Shown here in pieces: positions 8,852 to 17,400 of a DNA stretch of 64,000 nt. The stretch is from Enterococcus sp. 5H (GTDB taxonomy: Bacteria; Bacillota; Bacilli; Lactobacillales; Enterococcaceae), in assembly GCF_028128615.1 (NCBI RefSeq), contig NZ_AMDP01000014.1:1-64000 (forward strand), given 5' to 3'. Made by a program: the position numbers and the translations under genes. The notes under the pieces were generated by a model. It was given only the letters and a program-made list of their open reading frames with translations, was not told the origin of the DNA and ran no database searches. Numbering within the stretch: the stretch's first letter is position 1; each line of letters opens with the position of its first letter.

Positions 8852-10192
8852 ATGAAGAAAAGATGGGGCTTGATTCTGCTAGCTGTTATGCTAGTAATCT
8901 TTGTAATATTTTATTTTACAAGGCAAAAAAATGATAAACCAGAAACGTTGTTTAACAAAGAAAATATTGAATTCTGGATTCTCAGTGACCCACACTATTT
9001 TGATAAAAGCTTAACCGATTCAGGAGAAGCTTATACTAAAATCAAACAAACTGCAGCTGGTAAAGAATTGGATTATCAAGCAGAAAGCTGGCAAGCACTA
9101 ATTGACAATGCGATCAAACAAAAGCCGGATATGTTAATTGTAACAGGTGATTTAACGTTAAACGGTGAGAAAGTCAGTGCGGAAAAACTAGCAGAGTTAT
9201 TGAAACAACTAAGCGATCAAGGGATAAAAGTATTTGTAATTCCAGGAAATCATGACGTAAATGACGGCTGGGCACGAAAGTTCGTTGGCGATAAACAAGA
9301 AAAAACAGAGGCAATTTCCATAGCTGATTTCAAAGAAATATTTGCTGCTTGCGGTTATCAAGGCGCAACTAATTATGATCCTAATTCGTTAAGTTACTCA
9401 GTAGCAGTGAATCAGACCTATGATTTTCTTTTTCTCGATTCAAACATTTATACAGAAGACGGGCATCAGTTAACTAGACCTACCACAGGGGGAACAATTC
9501 GTGGACGAACGATGAATTGGGCAAAGAAACAGCTAGAAAAAAGCCGACAAGCAAAGAAAAAGACCTTAGTTTTTATGCATCACAATCTGTATCCTCACAA
9601 TGAAATGCTGTCTAACGGATTTGTGCTTAATAATGCTGAAGAATTTAGGCAAGTATTGGCGGACTATCAAGTTCAATTTGTTTTCTCTGGACATATTCAT
9701 GCACAAGATATTATGACTAAAACGATTGATGAACAGCCGATTACAGAGATTGTGTCTAGTTCATTTGCAATTGCGCCGCAAAGTTATGGTGTTGTAAATT
9801 TAACCAATACGACCTTCGATTATCAGAAAAAAGAAAATAATGTTGATCTTTGGGCGAAGGAGAATAACATCCCGAATCCCGATATATTGAACTATAAAAA
9901 GTACATGAAAGAAATCTTTGTCGAAGATGGCAGAAAATTAGGTTATGCTCAGCTGATTGAAGCTGGTATGGAAGATGGCAAGGAATTGGATATTGCTGCA
10001 GATTTCGTGGGTGAAATGAATTATCGCTTTTTCTCTGGGAATGATTATTCTTCAGACGAAGAAGTGAAACAGCTAAAATCAGAGCAGGGTTATCAAATTA
10101 TCGCAAAATATAGTCCGTTTCTAAAAGAATATCTGGATTCAATCATGCAAGATAAAAATGAAGCAGATAATCAATTGAGCAAAGACTACTAA
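8852..10192 (+). CDS. Membrane-anchored calcineurin-like metallophosphoesterase
   Basis: A 446-residue protein with an uncleaved signal anchor at residues 5-22, so the catalytic domain is extracytoplasmic. The metallophosphoesterase motifs occur in order: SDPHYF (DxH), VTGDLTLNGE (GD), IPGNHD (GNHD), FMHHNLYPH, and FSGHIHAQD (GHxH), all binding a dinuclear metal centre. The substrate is unknown; relatives hydrolyse phosphodiesters or nucleotides. The frame extends upstream to a TTG at 8822, but the ATG at 8852 places the hydrophobic anchor in the usual N-terminal position, so I use it. Its ribosome binding site is weak. It follows the MerR gene closely and may be cotranscribed with it. Confidence 0.85.
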   Translation: MKKRWGLILLAVMLVIFVIFYFTRQKNDKPETLFNKENIEFWILSDPHYFDKSLTDSGEAYTKIKQTAAGKELDYQAESWQALIDNAIKQKPDMLIVTGDLTLNGEKVSAEKLAELLKQLSDQGIKVFVIPGNHDVNDGWARKFVGDKQEKTEAISIADFKEIFAACGYQGATNYDPNSLSYSVAVNQTYDFLFLDSNIYTEDGHQLTRPTTGGTIRGRTMNWAKKQLEKSRQAKKKTLVFMHHNLYPHNEMLSNGFVLNNAEEFRQVLADYQVQFVFSGHIHAQDIMTKTIDEQPITEIVSSSFAIAPQSYGVVNLTNTTFDYQKKENNVDLWAKENNIPNPDILNYKKYMKEIFVEDGRKLGYAQLIEAGMEDGKELDIAADFVGEMNYRFFSGNDYSSDEEVKQLKSEQGYQIIAKYSPFLKEYLDSIMQDKNEADNQLSKDY

Positions 10193-10378
10193 ATAAAATT
10201 AAAAATAGGTTGTTTCTTTGTAAAGCAGAGAAGCAGCTTATTTTTTTGAAAAAATGTCTTGATAGCTTTTAGTTATCATACCTTGGAATTAACTATTAGT
10301 CCTTTTTAGATTTTTATACTATTATGATAAGAAAAACAGCATTAAATAATCAATGTCATTTAAAAAGGAGCTATCATC

Positions 10379-10756
10379 ATGGAATTAATTTCAAGTGAAA
10401 AAGGTTTTGAACTAGTACATAAAAGTGGCAACTGGGTATTGAAAAAAGACATCGGTTTTTCACCAGTAGAAATGTTAGTTGCATCAATTGGTGCATGCGG
10501 TGCCTATGTATATGAAAAAGTATTAACCAATTCTCAGGTAGAATTTGAGTTTGAACACGTAGAAATATCTTATGAACGGGCTGAAACAAAGCCAGCTAAA
10601 CCGTTGAGCCGAGTAGAAATCGTATTTTCTCTTCATGTAACAGAAGCTGATCAAGGAAAAGCGGAACGTGCCTTAAAATTAATCGCTAAGAACTGTCCGG
10701 TCATACAATCACTAGATCCAGAAATTGTGGTTGTAGAAAACGTGATTTTTCTATAG
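10379..10756 (+). CDS. OsmC/Ohr-family peroxiredoxin-like protein
   Basis: A 125-residue protein of the OsmC/YhfA type. Cys40 in the helix SPVEMLVASIGACGAY and Cys106 in KNCPV are the two redox cysteines the family uses to reduce organic hydroperoxides. The length is typical for the short OsmC subgroup. AAAGGAG precedes ATG 10379. It stands 41 bp ahead of an oligopeptide-binding lipoprotein gene, and the two may be cotranscribed, without an obvious functional link. Function is inferred from the cysteine pattern; some members have unknown substrates. Confidence 0.85.
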   Translation: MELISSEKGFELVHKSGNWVLKKDIGFSPVEMLVASIGACGAYVYEKVLTNSQVEFEFEHVEISYERAETKPAKPLSRVEIVFSLHVTEADQGKAERALKLIAKNCPVIQSLDPEIVVVENVIFL

Positions 10757-10797
10757 TTGATTAACTATTACAAGTACGTATAAATAGGAGGAATAAT

Positions 10798-12438
10798 ATG
10801 AAAAAGTCTCTAACTGTTAGTTTACTCGTTTTTATGGTGTTTTTGACTGGGTGTAATGCGGCAGAAAAAACTGAATCCAGTGAATCAGAAACCAAAAAAG
10901 CGGTTGTTCATTTTACTGAACCAGCTGAATTACTGACCTTAGATACCACGCAGGAAGAAGATTTTACTAGTTTTAATGCTCAAAATCAAGTTTTGGAAGG
11001 GTTGTATCAATTAAATGATAAGGATGAAACTATACCTGCAGTAGCAAAAGCCTTGCCAGAAATTAGTACGGACAAACTGACCTACACAATCTCATTACGT
11101 GATGATGCCAAATGGTCAAACGGTGATCCAGTAACGGCACAAGATTTTCTCTATGCATGGCGCAGAGCTGTTACACCAGAGACAGCGCCATCGTACGCTA
11201 GCTTATTTGTTTCGTCAATAAAAAATGCCGATGAAATTTATCAAGGTAAAATGAAGCCGGAAGAACTTGGTGTTGAAGCGCCGGATGAGCACACTCTGGT
11301 TATTCATTTAATCAAACCGATTCCGTATTTCACTTCTTTATTAACTTTTGAAACATTTTTCCCAATCAATGAAGCTTTTGCTGAAAAACAAGGTAGTGAC
11401 TATGGAACTTCTAGTGAAACAACCCTTTACAATGGACCATTCACTTTAACTGGCTGGGAGCAAAATTCAGATACATGGCAATACGTGAAAAATCCTGATT
11501 ATTGGGATCAAGAGAATGTAAAAGTAGATGAAATCCAAACGACGGTTGTCAAATCAACTAGTACAGCGGTCAACTTATATCAAACAGATGAATTAGATCG
11601 TGTGGTACTTGATGGCGAATTTTCAAAACAATATAAAAATGATGCTGATTTTGAAAATCAAAATGACACTAAGATGGGCTATCTTCGTTTTAATCAAGGT
11701 CAAGGCAAATTATTAAGAAATACACAGTTACGTAAGGCGATTTCATTGGCTATTGATCGTGAAACTTTTGTTGAAAATGTTTTAGGTGATGGATCAATTG
11801 CTGCAACTGGCTTTATCCCGCAAAATTTTGTTCAAAACCCTGAAACGGGCGAAGATTTCCGTAAAGAAAATGGTGTTCAGCAAACATTCGATAAAGAAGC
11901 GGCACAAGAAGCGTTAAAACAAGCAAAATCAGAGCTTAAACAAGATGAGTTCACCTTAGTTTATTTAACCAAAGATACTGATACGGATAAAAAAACAGCT
12001 GAATACTTAGCAAGTCAAGTAAACGAAGTATTGCCAGACGTGAAATTCGAGATTACTACCTTACCAAGTAATAATCTGCAAGAACGCTACTTAGCAGGAG
12101 ATTATGATATTGCTTTTGGTCAATGGATGCCAGATTTTAAAGATGCAATCACTTATTTAGATATGTTTGCTTCTGATTCAGGACTCAATCACATTAACTA
12201 CAATAGTCCAGCATACGATCAATTGATTGAAGCCGCTGTTAATACAGATGCATCGGATGAAGGAAAACGCTGGTCTGATTTATTACAGGCAGAACATATT
12301 CTATTAGCTGAAGACTATACAATTGCTCCGATTTATCAACAACAGACAGCTCTTTTACAAAATCCGAAGATTACGGGAGTAGTAAAACATAGCTTCGGTT
12401 CCCCTTATAGTTTTAAATATATCCAAGTAATTGAATAA
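10798..12438 (+). CDS. OppA-type oligopeptide-binding lipoprotein
   Basis: A 546-residue solute-binding protein of ABC family 5. The signal peptide ends in the lipobox LTGC (Cys19), so it is lipid-anchored outside the membrane. The family signature region covers about residues 75-120 (YTISLRDDAKWSNGDPVTAQDFLYAWRR), and the rest has the normal two-lobe OppA length. It would deliver peptides (nutrition, pheromones or wall peptides) to an Opp permease. No permease or ATPase gene is adjacent, so it is an orphan binding protein that must use a complex encoded elsewhere. AGGAGG precedes the ATG, and a strong terminator follows at 12447-12481. Confidence 0.92.
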   Translation: MKKSLTVSLLVFMVFLTGCNAAEKTESSESETKKAVVHFTEPAELLTLDTTQEEDFTSFNAQNQVLEGLYQLNDKDETIPAVAKALPEISTDKLTYTISLRDDAKWSNGDPVTAQDFLYAWRRAVTPETAPSYASLFVSSIKNADEIYQGKMKPEELGVEAPDEHTLVIHLIKPIPYFTSLLTFETFFPINEAFAEKQGSDYGTSSETTLYNGPFTLTGWEQNSDTWQYVKNPDYWDQENVKVDEIQTTVVKSTSTAVNLYQTDELDRVVLDGEFSKQYKNDADFENQNDTKMGYLRFNQGQGKLLRNTQLRKAISLAIDRETFVENVLGDGSIAATGFIPQNFVQNPETGEDFRKENGVQQTFDKEAAQEALKQAKSELKQDEFTLVYLTKDTDTDKKTAEYLASQVNEVLPDVKFEITTLPSNNLQERYLAGDYDIAFGQWMPDFKDAITYLDMFASDSGLNHINYNSPAYDQLIEAAVNTDASDEGKRWSDLLQAEHILLAEDYTIAPIYQQQTALLQNPKITGVVKHSFGSPYSFKYIQVIE

Positions 12439-12446
12439 AAGTGTGG

Positions 12447-12481
12447 AAAGCAAAACGAATCTAACCGTTTTGCTTTTTTTG
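12447..12481 (+). terminator. Rho-independent terminator of the OppA-type gene
   Basis: An 11-bp stem, AAAGCAAAACG (12447-12457) with CGTTTTGCTTT (12466-12476), runs directly into a T tract. It ends the transcript of the OppA-type gene. Confidence 0.85.
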
Positions 12482-12505
12482 TTAAATAAAATTAGTGGTT
12501 ATTGC

Positions 12506-12563
12506 TTGACATATGAATGAACGTTCATGTATTATGGATATATAATATATGAGCAATTATTCA
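12506..12563 (+). promoter_or_regulatory. P1B ATPase promoter with two ArsR/CzrA-type operators
   Basis: TTGACA (12506-12511) and TATTAT (12530-12535) are 18 bp apart. The spacer holds TGAA-N6-TTCA (12514-12527), the core consensus of ArsR/SmtB metal sensors, also readable as the perfect palindrome ATGAACGTTCAT. A second, imperfect copy, TGAG-N6-TTCA, lies at 12550-12563 near the expected transcription start. Two sites 36 bp apart suggest tight metal-relieved repression. Confidence 0.65.
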
Positions 12564-12618
12564 TTTGAAAAAATAAGTTGTATCTTTTCAGAAAACAAGC
12601 AAAAGGAGGAACTACAAA

Positions 12619-14559
12619 ATGGAAACAACTAAAACACATACACACGATTGCACGAATAACGATGGTCACAATCATAGTCATGAACATGGTCATGGGAAAT
12701 CTCCAGTAATATTGTTCTTTATAGGATTAGTTCTATTTATAGCTGCATTTTTTATGCAAGAACAATCATTTCTTCAAAATATTTCCTTCCTAACAGCAAT
12801 GTTATTATCTGGTTATCATATTATTTTAGAAGGCATTGTTGATACAGTGAACGAATCTGAGAAACAAAAGAAATTTATTCCCAACGTGCATATTTTAATG
12901 ACACTAGCTGCATTTGGCGCTGCGATTATTGGCAAGTATGAAGAAGGTGCATTGCTGATTATTATTTTTGCTGCAGCTCATTTTCTTGAAGAGTACGCTG
13001 AAGGTCGAAGTAAAAGAGAAATTACCAACCTACTGAAAATGAATCCGACAGAAGCTCGCTTAATCCAGCCAAACGGTATTGTGAAAATAGTTGATGTTTC
13101 GGATCTAAAAATAGGTGATAAGCTTCAAGTCTTAAATGGCGATCAGATTGCAACAGATGGAGTTATTTTATCAGGTAATACTTCCATCGATGAATCATCA
13201 ATTAATGGTGAAAGTATTCCAAGAGAAAAAACAGTAGGCGATGAAGTTTTTGGCAGTACTATTAATGGCAATGGCACATTTACGATGGAAGTTACCAAGG
13301 ATAGCAGTGAAACAGTATTTGCTAAAATTTTACAATTAGTTAATCAGTCACAATCAAACTTATCCAAAACAGCGACTAAAATTCAAAAATTAGAACCACG
13401 CTATGTAACCATTGTTTTAATAGTAGTACCACTTTTTATTGCCTTAGGACCAGTTGTTTTCAATTGGACTTGGGATGAAAGTTTTTATCGAGGTATGGTT
13501 TTCTTGATCTCTGCTTCTCCGTGTGCGCTAGCTGCTAGTGCGGTGCCAGCTACATTGTCAGCAATTTCAAATTTAGCTAAAAGAGGTGTGTTGTTCAAAG
13601 GCGGTTCATACTTAGCTAACTTGGCAGCCATTAAAGCAGTTGCTTTTGATAAAACAGGAACGTTAACCAAAGGAAAGCCGGTCGTAACCGATTTTTATTT
13701 CATTTTAAATTCTGGAAAACAAACGGAGCAACAATACATTGATATTGTTGTCGCGATGGAAAAGACTGCCAACCATCCTTTAGCAAATGCGATTTTGGAA
13801 AAATTTACAGCAACAGAAATACTAAACTTAAGTGTTGATAATAAAATTGGCACAGGATTAGTAACTAACTATAAAAATGATACTTACCAAATTGGGAAAC
13901 CAGAAATTTTCAGCTCTGTAACTTCTCAAGTCAATGCTCATAAAGAAATATACGCAAAAGAAGGTAAAACTGTCGTTTACTTCGTAAAAAATAATGAAGT
14001 TGTCGGTGTGATTGCAATGATGGATGTTCCGAATGAAAATGCGAAACCTGTAATTAGTTACTTAAAATCACAAGGAATCCATACGACTATGATTACGGGT
14101 GATGCAGAATTAACAGGACGTGCAGTAGGCGATCAAATTGGGATTGATGAAGTAGCAGGTAATGTTTTGCCTGAAAATAAAGCGGCGATAGTGAAAGATC
14201 AGCAAGAACGTTATGGTTCTGTTGCAATGCTTGGTGATGGTGTTAACGATGCACCAGCTTTAGTAACTGCTGATATTGGTGTTGCTATGGGAGACGGAAC
14301 TGATATTGCGATTGATGTAGCTGATGCGGTTTTAATGCAAAATGATTTGACTAAATTCAGCTATGCTCATAAAATTTCTAAACGCCTAGATCGGGTTGTT
14401 TGGCAAAACATCATTTTCTCCATGTTTATAGTAGTAATGCTTATAACATTGAATATCTTAGGGAAAATGGATATTACGATTGGTGTGATTGCCCATGAAG
14501 GAAGTACTTTGCTAGTTATTCTAAATGGGTTACGTTTATTAATTCCTTCAAAAGAATAA
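12619..14559 (+). CDS. P1B-4-type heavy-metal-exporting ATPase (CoaT/PfeT/ZosA-like)
   Basis: A 646-residue P-type ATPase. Instead of a metal-binding HMA domain, the N-terminus is a His-rich tail (residues 6-26, with HNHSHEHGHG). The phosphorylation site is DKTGTLT at Asp344, and the hinge motif is MLGDGVNDAPAL. The metal-selectivity motifs are SPC (residues 300-302) rather than CPC and HEGST (626-630) in the last helix pair. This combination marks subgroup P1B-4, known to export Co(II), Fe(II) or Zn(II). A generic cadmium-ATPase label is therefore less precise than a cobalt/iron/zinc exporter. The upstream ArsR-type operators fit metal-inducible expression, but no ArsR gene lies nearby. AAGGAGG precedes ATG 12619. 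Confidence 0.9.
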   Translation: METTKTHTHDCTNNDGHNHSHEHGHGKSPVILFFIGLVLFIAAFFMQEQSFLQNISFLTAMLLSGYHIILEGIVDTVNESEKQKKFIPNVHILMTLAAFGAAIIGKYEEGALLIIIFAAAHFLEEYAEGRSKREITNLLKMNPTEARLIQPNGIVKIVDVSDLKIGDKLQVLNGDQIATDGVILSGNTSIDESSINGESIPREKTVGDEVFGSTINGNGTFTMEVTKDSSETVFAKILQLVNQSQSNLSKTATKIQKLEPRYVTIVLIVVPLFIALGPVVFNWTWDESFYRGMVFLISASPCALAASAVPATLSAISNLAKRGVLFKGGSYLANLAAIKAVAFDKTGTLTKGKPVVTDFYFILNSGKQTEQQYIDIVVAMEKTANHPLANAILEKFTATEILNLSVDNKIGTGLVTNYKNDTYQIGKPEIFSSVTSQVNAHKEIYAKEGKTVVYFVKNNEVVGVIAMMDVPNENAKPVISYLKSQGIHTTMITGDAELTGRAVGDQIGIDEVAGNVLPENKAAIVKDQQERYGSVAMLGDGVNDAPALVTADIGVAMGDGTDIAIDVADAVLMQNDLTKFSYAHKISKRLDRVVWQNIIFSMFIVVMLITLNILGKMDITIGVIAHEGSTLLVILNGLRLLIPSKE

Positions 14560-14570
14560 ATTCAGGATCA

Positions 14571-14613
14571 GTGTGGGGAAAACAAGATATTTGTTTTTCT
14601 CACGCTTTTTTTT
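14571..14613 (+). terminator. Terminator of the P1B ATPase gene
   Basis: The stem GTGTGGGGAAAACA pairs, with some wobble, with TGTTTTTCTCACGC across a short loop. A run of T residues follows (14606-14613). Confidence 0.75.
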
Positions 14614-15169
14614 GCACAACACCAACTAAATTTGTTTAAGCAATTAGATTATTTATAGGTATAATTAAAAGTAAATTGCGATATTTACATCATTAATAAT
14701 AAATTTGTTTTGATTATAAATGCTTGTATATTACATTTATGAATATCATTTTCAAAAAGAAAAAATCCGTTGTTTTATGATTATTTCTTTTTTTTGTTTA
14801 AAAACTAGTAATATAATTCATCTTTTTGAGCACAAATCTATTTGTTAATCGTTTAATATAATTACATACGTACAAAAAAGCACTTCCTATTCTACACAGA
14901 AACAGGAAATGCTAAAGGCTGAAAAAGAAAAATACTACAATTTTATTGGGGAAGATATTTTTCTTGAAAAAATAAACGGAAATTTTCTTATTTATATATA
15001 ATATATATCCGTAAAAAACAAAAAATTGATATCGAAATTATTATAACTTACTTTTCAAAGGAAAACTTATCAATTTTTTGTATTTTATTTGAAAATTTTG
15101 AGAAAAAAGATGTTTATTTTAAGCCGTCATGATAGCCGTCAATAATTTTTTAGGAAAGGAAGATCAGCT
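14614..15169. other. AT-rich intergenic region before integrase 2
   Basis: No credible gene. A hairpin at 14880-14912 (GCACTTCCT with AGGAAATGC) is followed on the minus strand by a T tract, so it reads as an orphan minus-strand terminator. A 13-bp inverted repeat lies at 15019-15031 and 15068-15080 (CAAAAAATTGATA and its reverse complement). Two AGCCGTCA copies at 15122-15141 stand just before the integrase. These are candidate recombination or arm sites. Confidence 0.5.
15122..15141 (+). repeat. Tandem AGCCGTCA pair upstream of integrase 2
   Basis: AGCCGTCA occurs at 15122-15129 and again at 15134-15141, 12 bp start to start. The same pair, with the same spacing and orientation, recurs just after the gene at 16287-16306. 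Short spaced direct repeats are typical of arm-type sites bound by the N-terminal domain of tyrosine integrases. Confidence 0.7.
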
Positions 15170-16270
15170 ATGGCTAAAAAAGGCGAAAATATTTATAAAC
15201 GCAAAGATGGACGTTGGGAAGGAAGATACATAAAAGGCAGGCGTGCAAATGGTTCAATCTACTATGGATATGTATACGCATTGAACTATAAGGAAGTCAA
15301 AGAAAAATTAGTAATAAAAAAAGCCGTAACTTTTTCAACAAGTAATGTTAATGAACGTTTTTATGGGACCGTGAATGATTGGTTTGATTATTGGCTTGAA
15401 GCAGTTGTGGCTGCTCAGGTTAAACCAAGTACGTTTGACAGTTATAAGAGCAAAATAGATTGTCATATACGACCTACAATTGGCAATATTCATTTAAGTG
15501 ATTTAACTTCAACAAAAATTGACCAGTTCATCAATACAACTAAAGAAAAAATATCTACAAATTCACTCCATGCCGTATTTAGAGTACTTAAGACTGCTTT
15601 GAAATATGCAGAAAAATTAAAGTTTATCAGCAGATCACTTTATGAAAACATTAAACTTCCAAAAGCTAAGAAGTCCCACATCGCTACATTGACACAGTCC
15701 GAACATAAATTTCTTGTCAGCGAAGTGAAAAACTTACCTCAGGGATTACCAGTTTTAATGTCATTAGAGACAGGTATGCGCATTGGTGAAATTGCAGGAT
15801 TAAAATGGGAAGATATTAATTTTGAAAACCAGACAATCACGATTCGCCGCACTTTGCAAAGAGTCAGTACGCCGTTAAAAGAACAATTTAAAACGCATAT
15901 TATAGAAGAAAGACCCAAATCAGAAACTTCAGAACGTGTTATTCCCTTATCCTCAACTTTATTAAAACGACTACTTAATGATATAAAGACGAGCCGTAGC
16001 GAATATGTAATATCAAATGGTGTTAAATACATGGAACCGCGAACGATTCGCTATCAATTTAGACGGATACTGGAAAAGCTAAGATTACCCAACTATTCTT
16101 TCCATGCATTAAGGCATTCCTTTGCCACACGTTGTCTAGAAAAAGGTGTAAACATAGCCGTGATTAGTTCGCTAATGGGACATTCATCTACAAAAATGAC
16201 CTTAGATATTTATACAAATTCAAATTTGAACGAAGAGCGTTTAGCAATTAAAGCAATTACTTATTTATAA
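15170..16270 (+). CDS. Tyrosine site-specific integrase 2
   Basis: A 366-residue tyrosine recombinase paralogous to the one at 1086. The N-terminal 20 residues are almost identical (KGENIYKRKDGRWEGRY). The catalytic set is intact: Arg204 (TGMRIGE), Lys250, His312 and Arg315 (HALRHSF), His338 (MGHSS) and Tyr348. ATG 15170 follows AGGAAAGGAAG. Paired AGCCGTCA repeats flank the gene on both sides, and its stop codon lies inside a 27-bp near-perfect palindrome (16261-16287). No excisionase or cargo is attached. It lies directly upstream of the WxL surface locus, so it may mark the edge of an island or be a minimal integrase-only element. Confidence 0.92.
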   Translation: MAKKGENIYKRKDGRWEGRYIKGRRANGSIYYGYVYALNYKEVKEKLVIKKAVTFSTSNVNERFYGTVNDWFDYWLEAVVAAQVKPSTFDSYKSKIDCHIRPTIGNIHLSDLTSTKIDQFINTTKEKISTNSLHAVFRVLKTALKYAEKLKFISRSLYENIKLPKAKKSHIATLTQSEHKFLVSEVKNLPQGLPVLMSLETGMRIGEIAGLKWEDINFENQTITIRRTLQRVSTPLKEQFKTHIIEERPKSETSERVIPLSSTLLKRLLNDIKTSRSEYVISNGVKYMEPRTIRYQFRRILEKLRLPNYSFHALRHSFATRCLEKGVNIAVISSLMGHSSTKMTLDIYTNSNLNEERLAIKAITYL

Positions 16271-16306
16271 TTGGCAATTACAAATAAGCCGTCAAGTAAG
16301 CCGTCA
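16261..16306 (+). repeat. Palindrome and AGCCGTCA pair at the integrase 2 stop codon
   Basis: A 27-bp palindrome at 16261-16287 has 13-bp arms around one central base with a single mismatch; its core is TAATTG-G-CAATTA (16268-16280) and includes the integrase stop codon. AGCCGTCA copies follow at 16287-16294 and 16299-16306, again 12 bp apart. There is no T tract, so it is a better candidate for an attachment region than for a terminator. Confidence 0.6.
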
Positions 16307-16563
16307 AAAAATTAACAGGTCTTTGCTATGCAAAGATTCCTTATAGTTTATCCCATTCCTGTGTATAACAAGAGAAAAATTATACTTGTTAAGATGAGCG
16401 TGTAAAAAAACTAATCCAACGTAATTTTACAATAAAAAGTAAATAATAACTATTCTACTGCTCCGTCTTTAAAGCTTCAGTAAGGGAAAATAAGCGACAA
16501 GCATTAAATAAAAAAGCTACCTAATATTATTGATACTGAATTCTAAAAATAAGGAGGAAAAAA

Positions 16564-17271
16564 ATGTTTAACATAGCTTTAGTCAGTCATTCTCAAGGCG
16601 GTCACTCTCAGTACATAGAGGCTTTAAACGAAAAAAATTGTTCTATTCACTTTTTTGAACCTCAAGACTTAAATGAGCAGATAAAAAATATGGACGCTGT
16701 CATGATTAAAGAAGCTTCTTTAGAAGAAATTGGGCAAACTTGTGAGTTAATTATCAGAATCAGGAATTTGACTAGTCGGTTTATTTGGGTGTTATCGGAT
16801 TGCTCAACCAAAATAAATAGAATGGTCTATCTTCAATTAGGTTCTGATGGAACCTTTGACGATCGGTACGATTCAGATGAGTTTGGATTATATGTACAAA
16901 CAGCACTTGATCGTAGAAAAGAAAATACAGAAGTTCTTTCCTCCAAAATTGTAAGTGAAGGAGGGACAAAAAATCATGAGAAGGATCCAATTTGTTTAAT
17001 TCCTAATAATTTTTCTGTTGAAGTTGAGGGAATAGGAGAAGTTAGCTTAACAAAATTGGAATTTCAAGCATTAGAAATTTTAATTGGCCATAAAGGGGAA
17101 GCTGTGAGCTACGAAGAAATGTATCGAACAATTTGGGGTAAAGAGACAGAGGACCAGAAATATCGTATTTCTAATCTTATTTTTCATCTAAGAAAGAAAA
17201 TAGGTGATGATCCGTTTAAACCTAAATATATTAAAACTGTACGTTCTAGAGGCTATATGTTATCCGTATAG
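16564..17271 (+). CDS. Orphan OmpR/PhoB-type winged-helix regulator of the WxL locus
   Basis: A 235-residue transcription factor. The C-terminal half (about residues 140-235) is a PhoB/OmpR winged helix, with LTKLEFQALEILIGHKGEAV, the recognition helix around RISNLIFHLRKKIG and the wing KYIKTVRSRGYML. The N-terminal half has receiver-like alternation but lacks the acidic pair and the phospho-acceptor Asp of true receivers (strand 1 reads ALVSHS, strand 3 reads DAVMIKEAS). No sensor kinase is adjacent. It probably responds to something other than phosphorylation. Being the first gene of the surface-protein cluster, it is the likely regulator. AAGGAGG precedes ATG 16564. Confidence 0.82.
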   Translation: MFNIALVSHSQGGHSQYIEALNEKNCSIHFFEPQDLNEQIKNMDAVMIKEASLEEIGQTCELIIRIRNLTSRFIWVLSDCSTKINRMVYLQLGSDGTFDDRYDSDEFGLYVQTALDRRKENTEVLSSKIVSEGGTKNHEKDPICLIPNNFSVEVEGIGEVSLTKLEFQALEILIGHKGEAVSYEEMYRTIWGKETEDQKYRISNLIFHLRKKIGDDPFKPKYIKTVRSRGYMLSV

Positions 17272-17336
17272 TGTAATACCTCTCTTAAATTAGTTTTCTC
17301 TTTTTTAAATTAGCATATTTTTATGTTGATTAAAAA

Positions 17337-17364
17337 ATTGAAATATATGTTTCTATAATTGAAA
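17337..17364 (+). promoter_or_regulatory. Promoter and direct-repeat site for the WxL operon
   Basis: ATTGAAA occurs at 17337-17343 and 17358-17364, exactly 21 bp (two helical turns) apart, the arrangement PhoB-family winged helices bind. A TATAAT -10 candidate lies between them at 17354-17359. The -35 is poor, as expected for an activated promoter. Confidence 0.4.
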
Positions 17365-17400
17365 CAAAATTATTTTAGGGGAAAGGAGGAAAATAAATTA

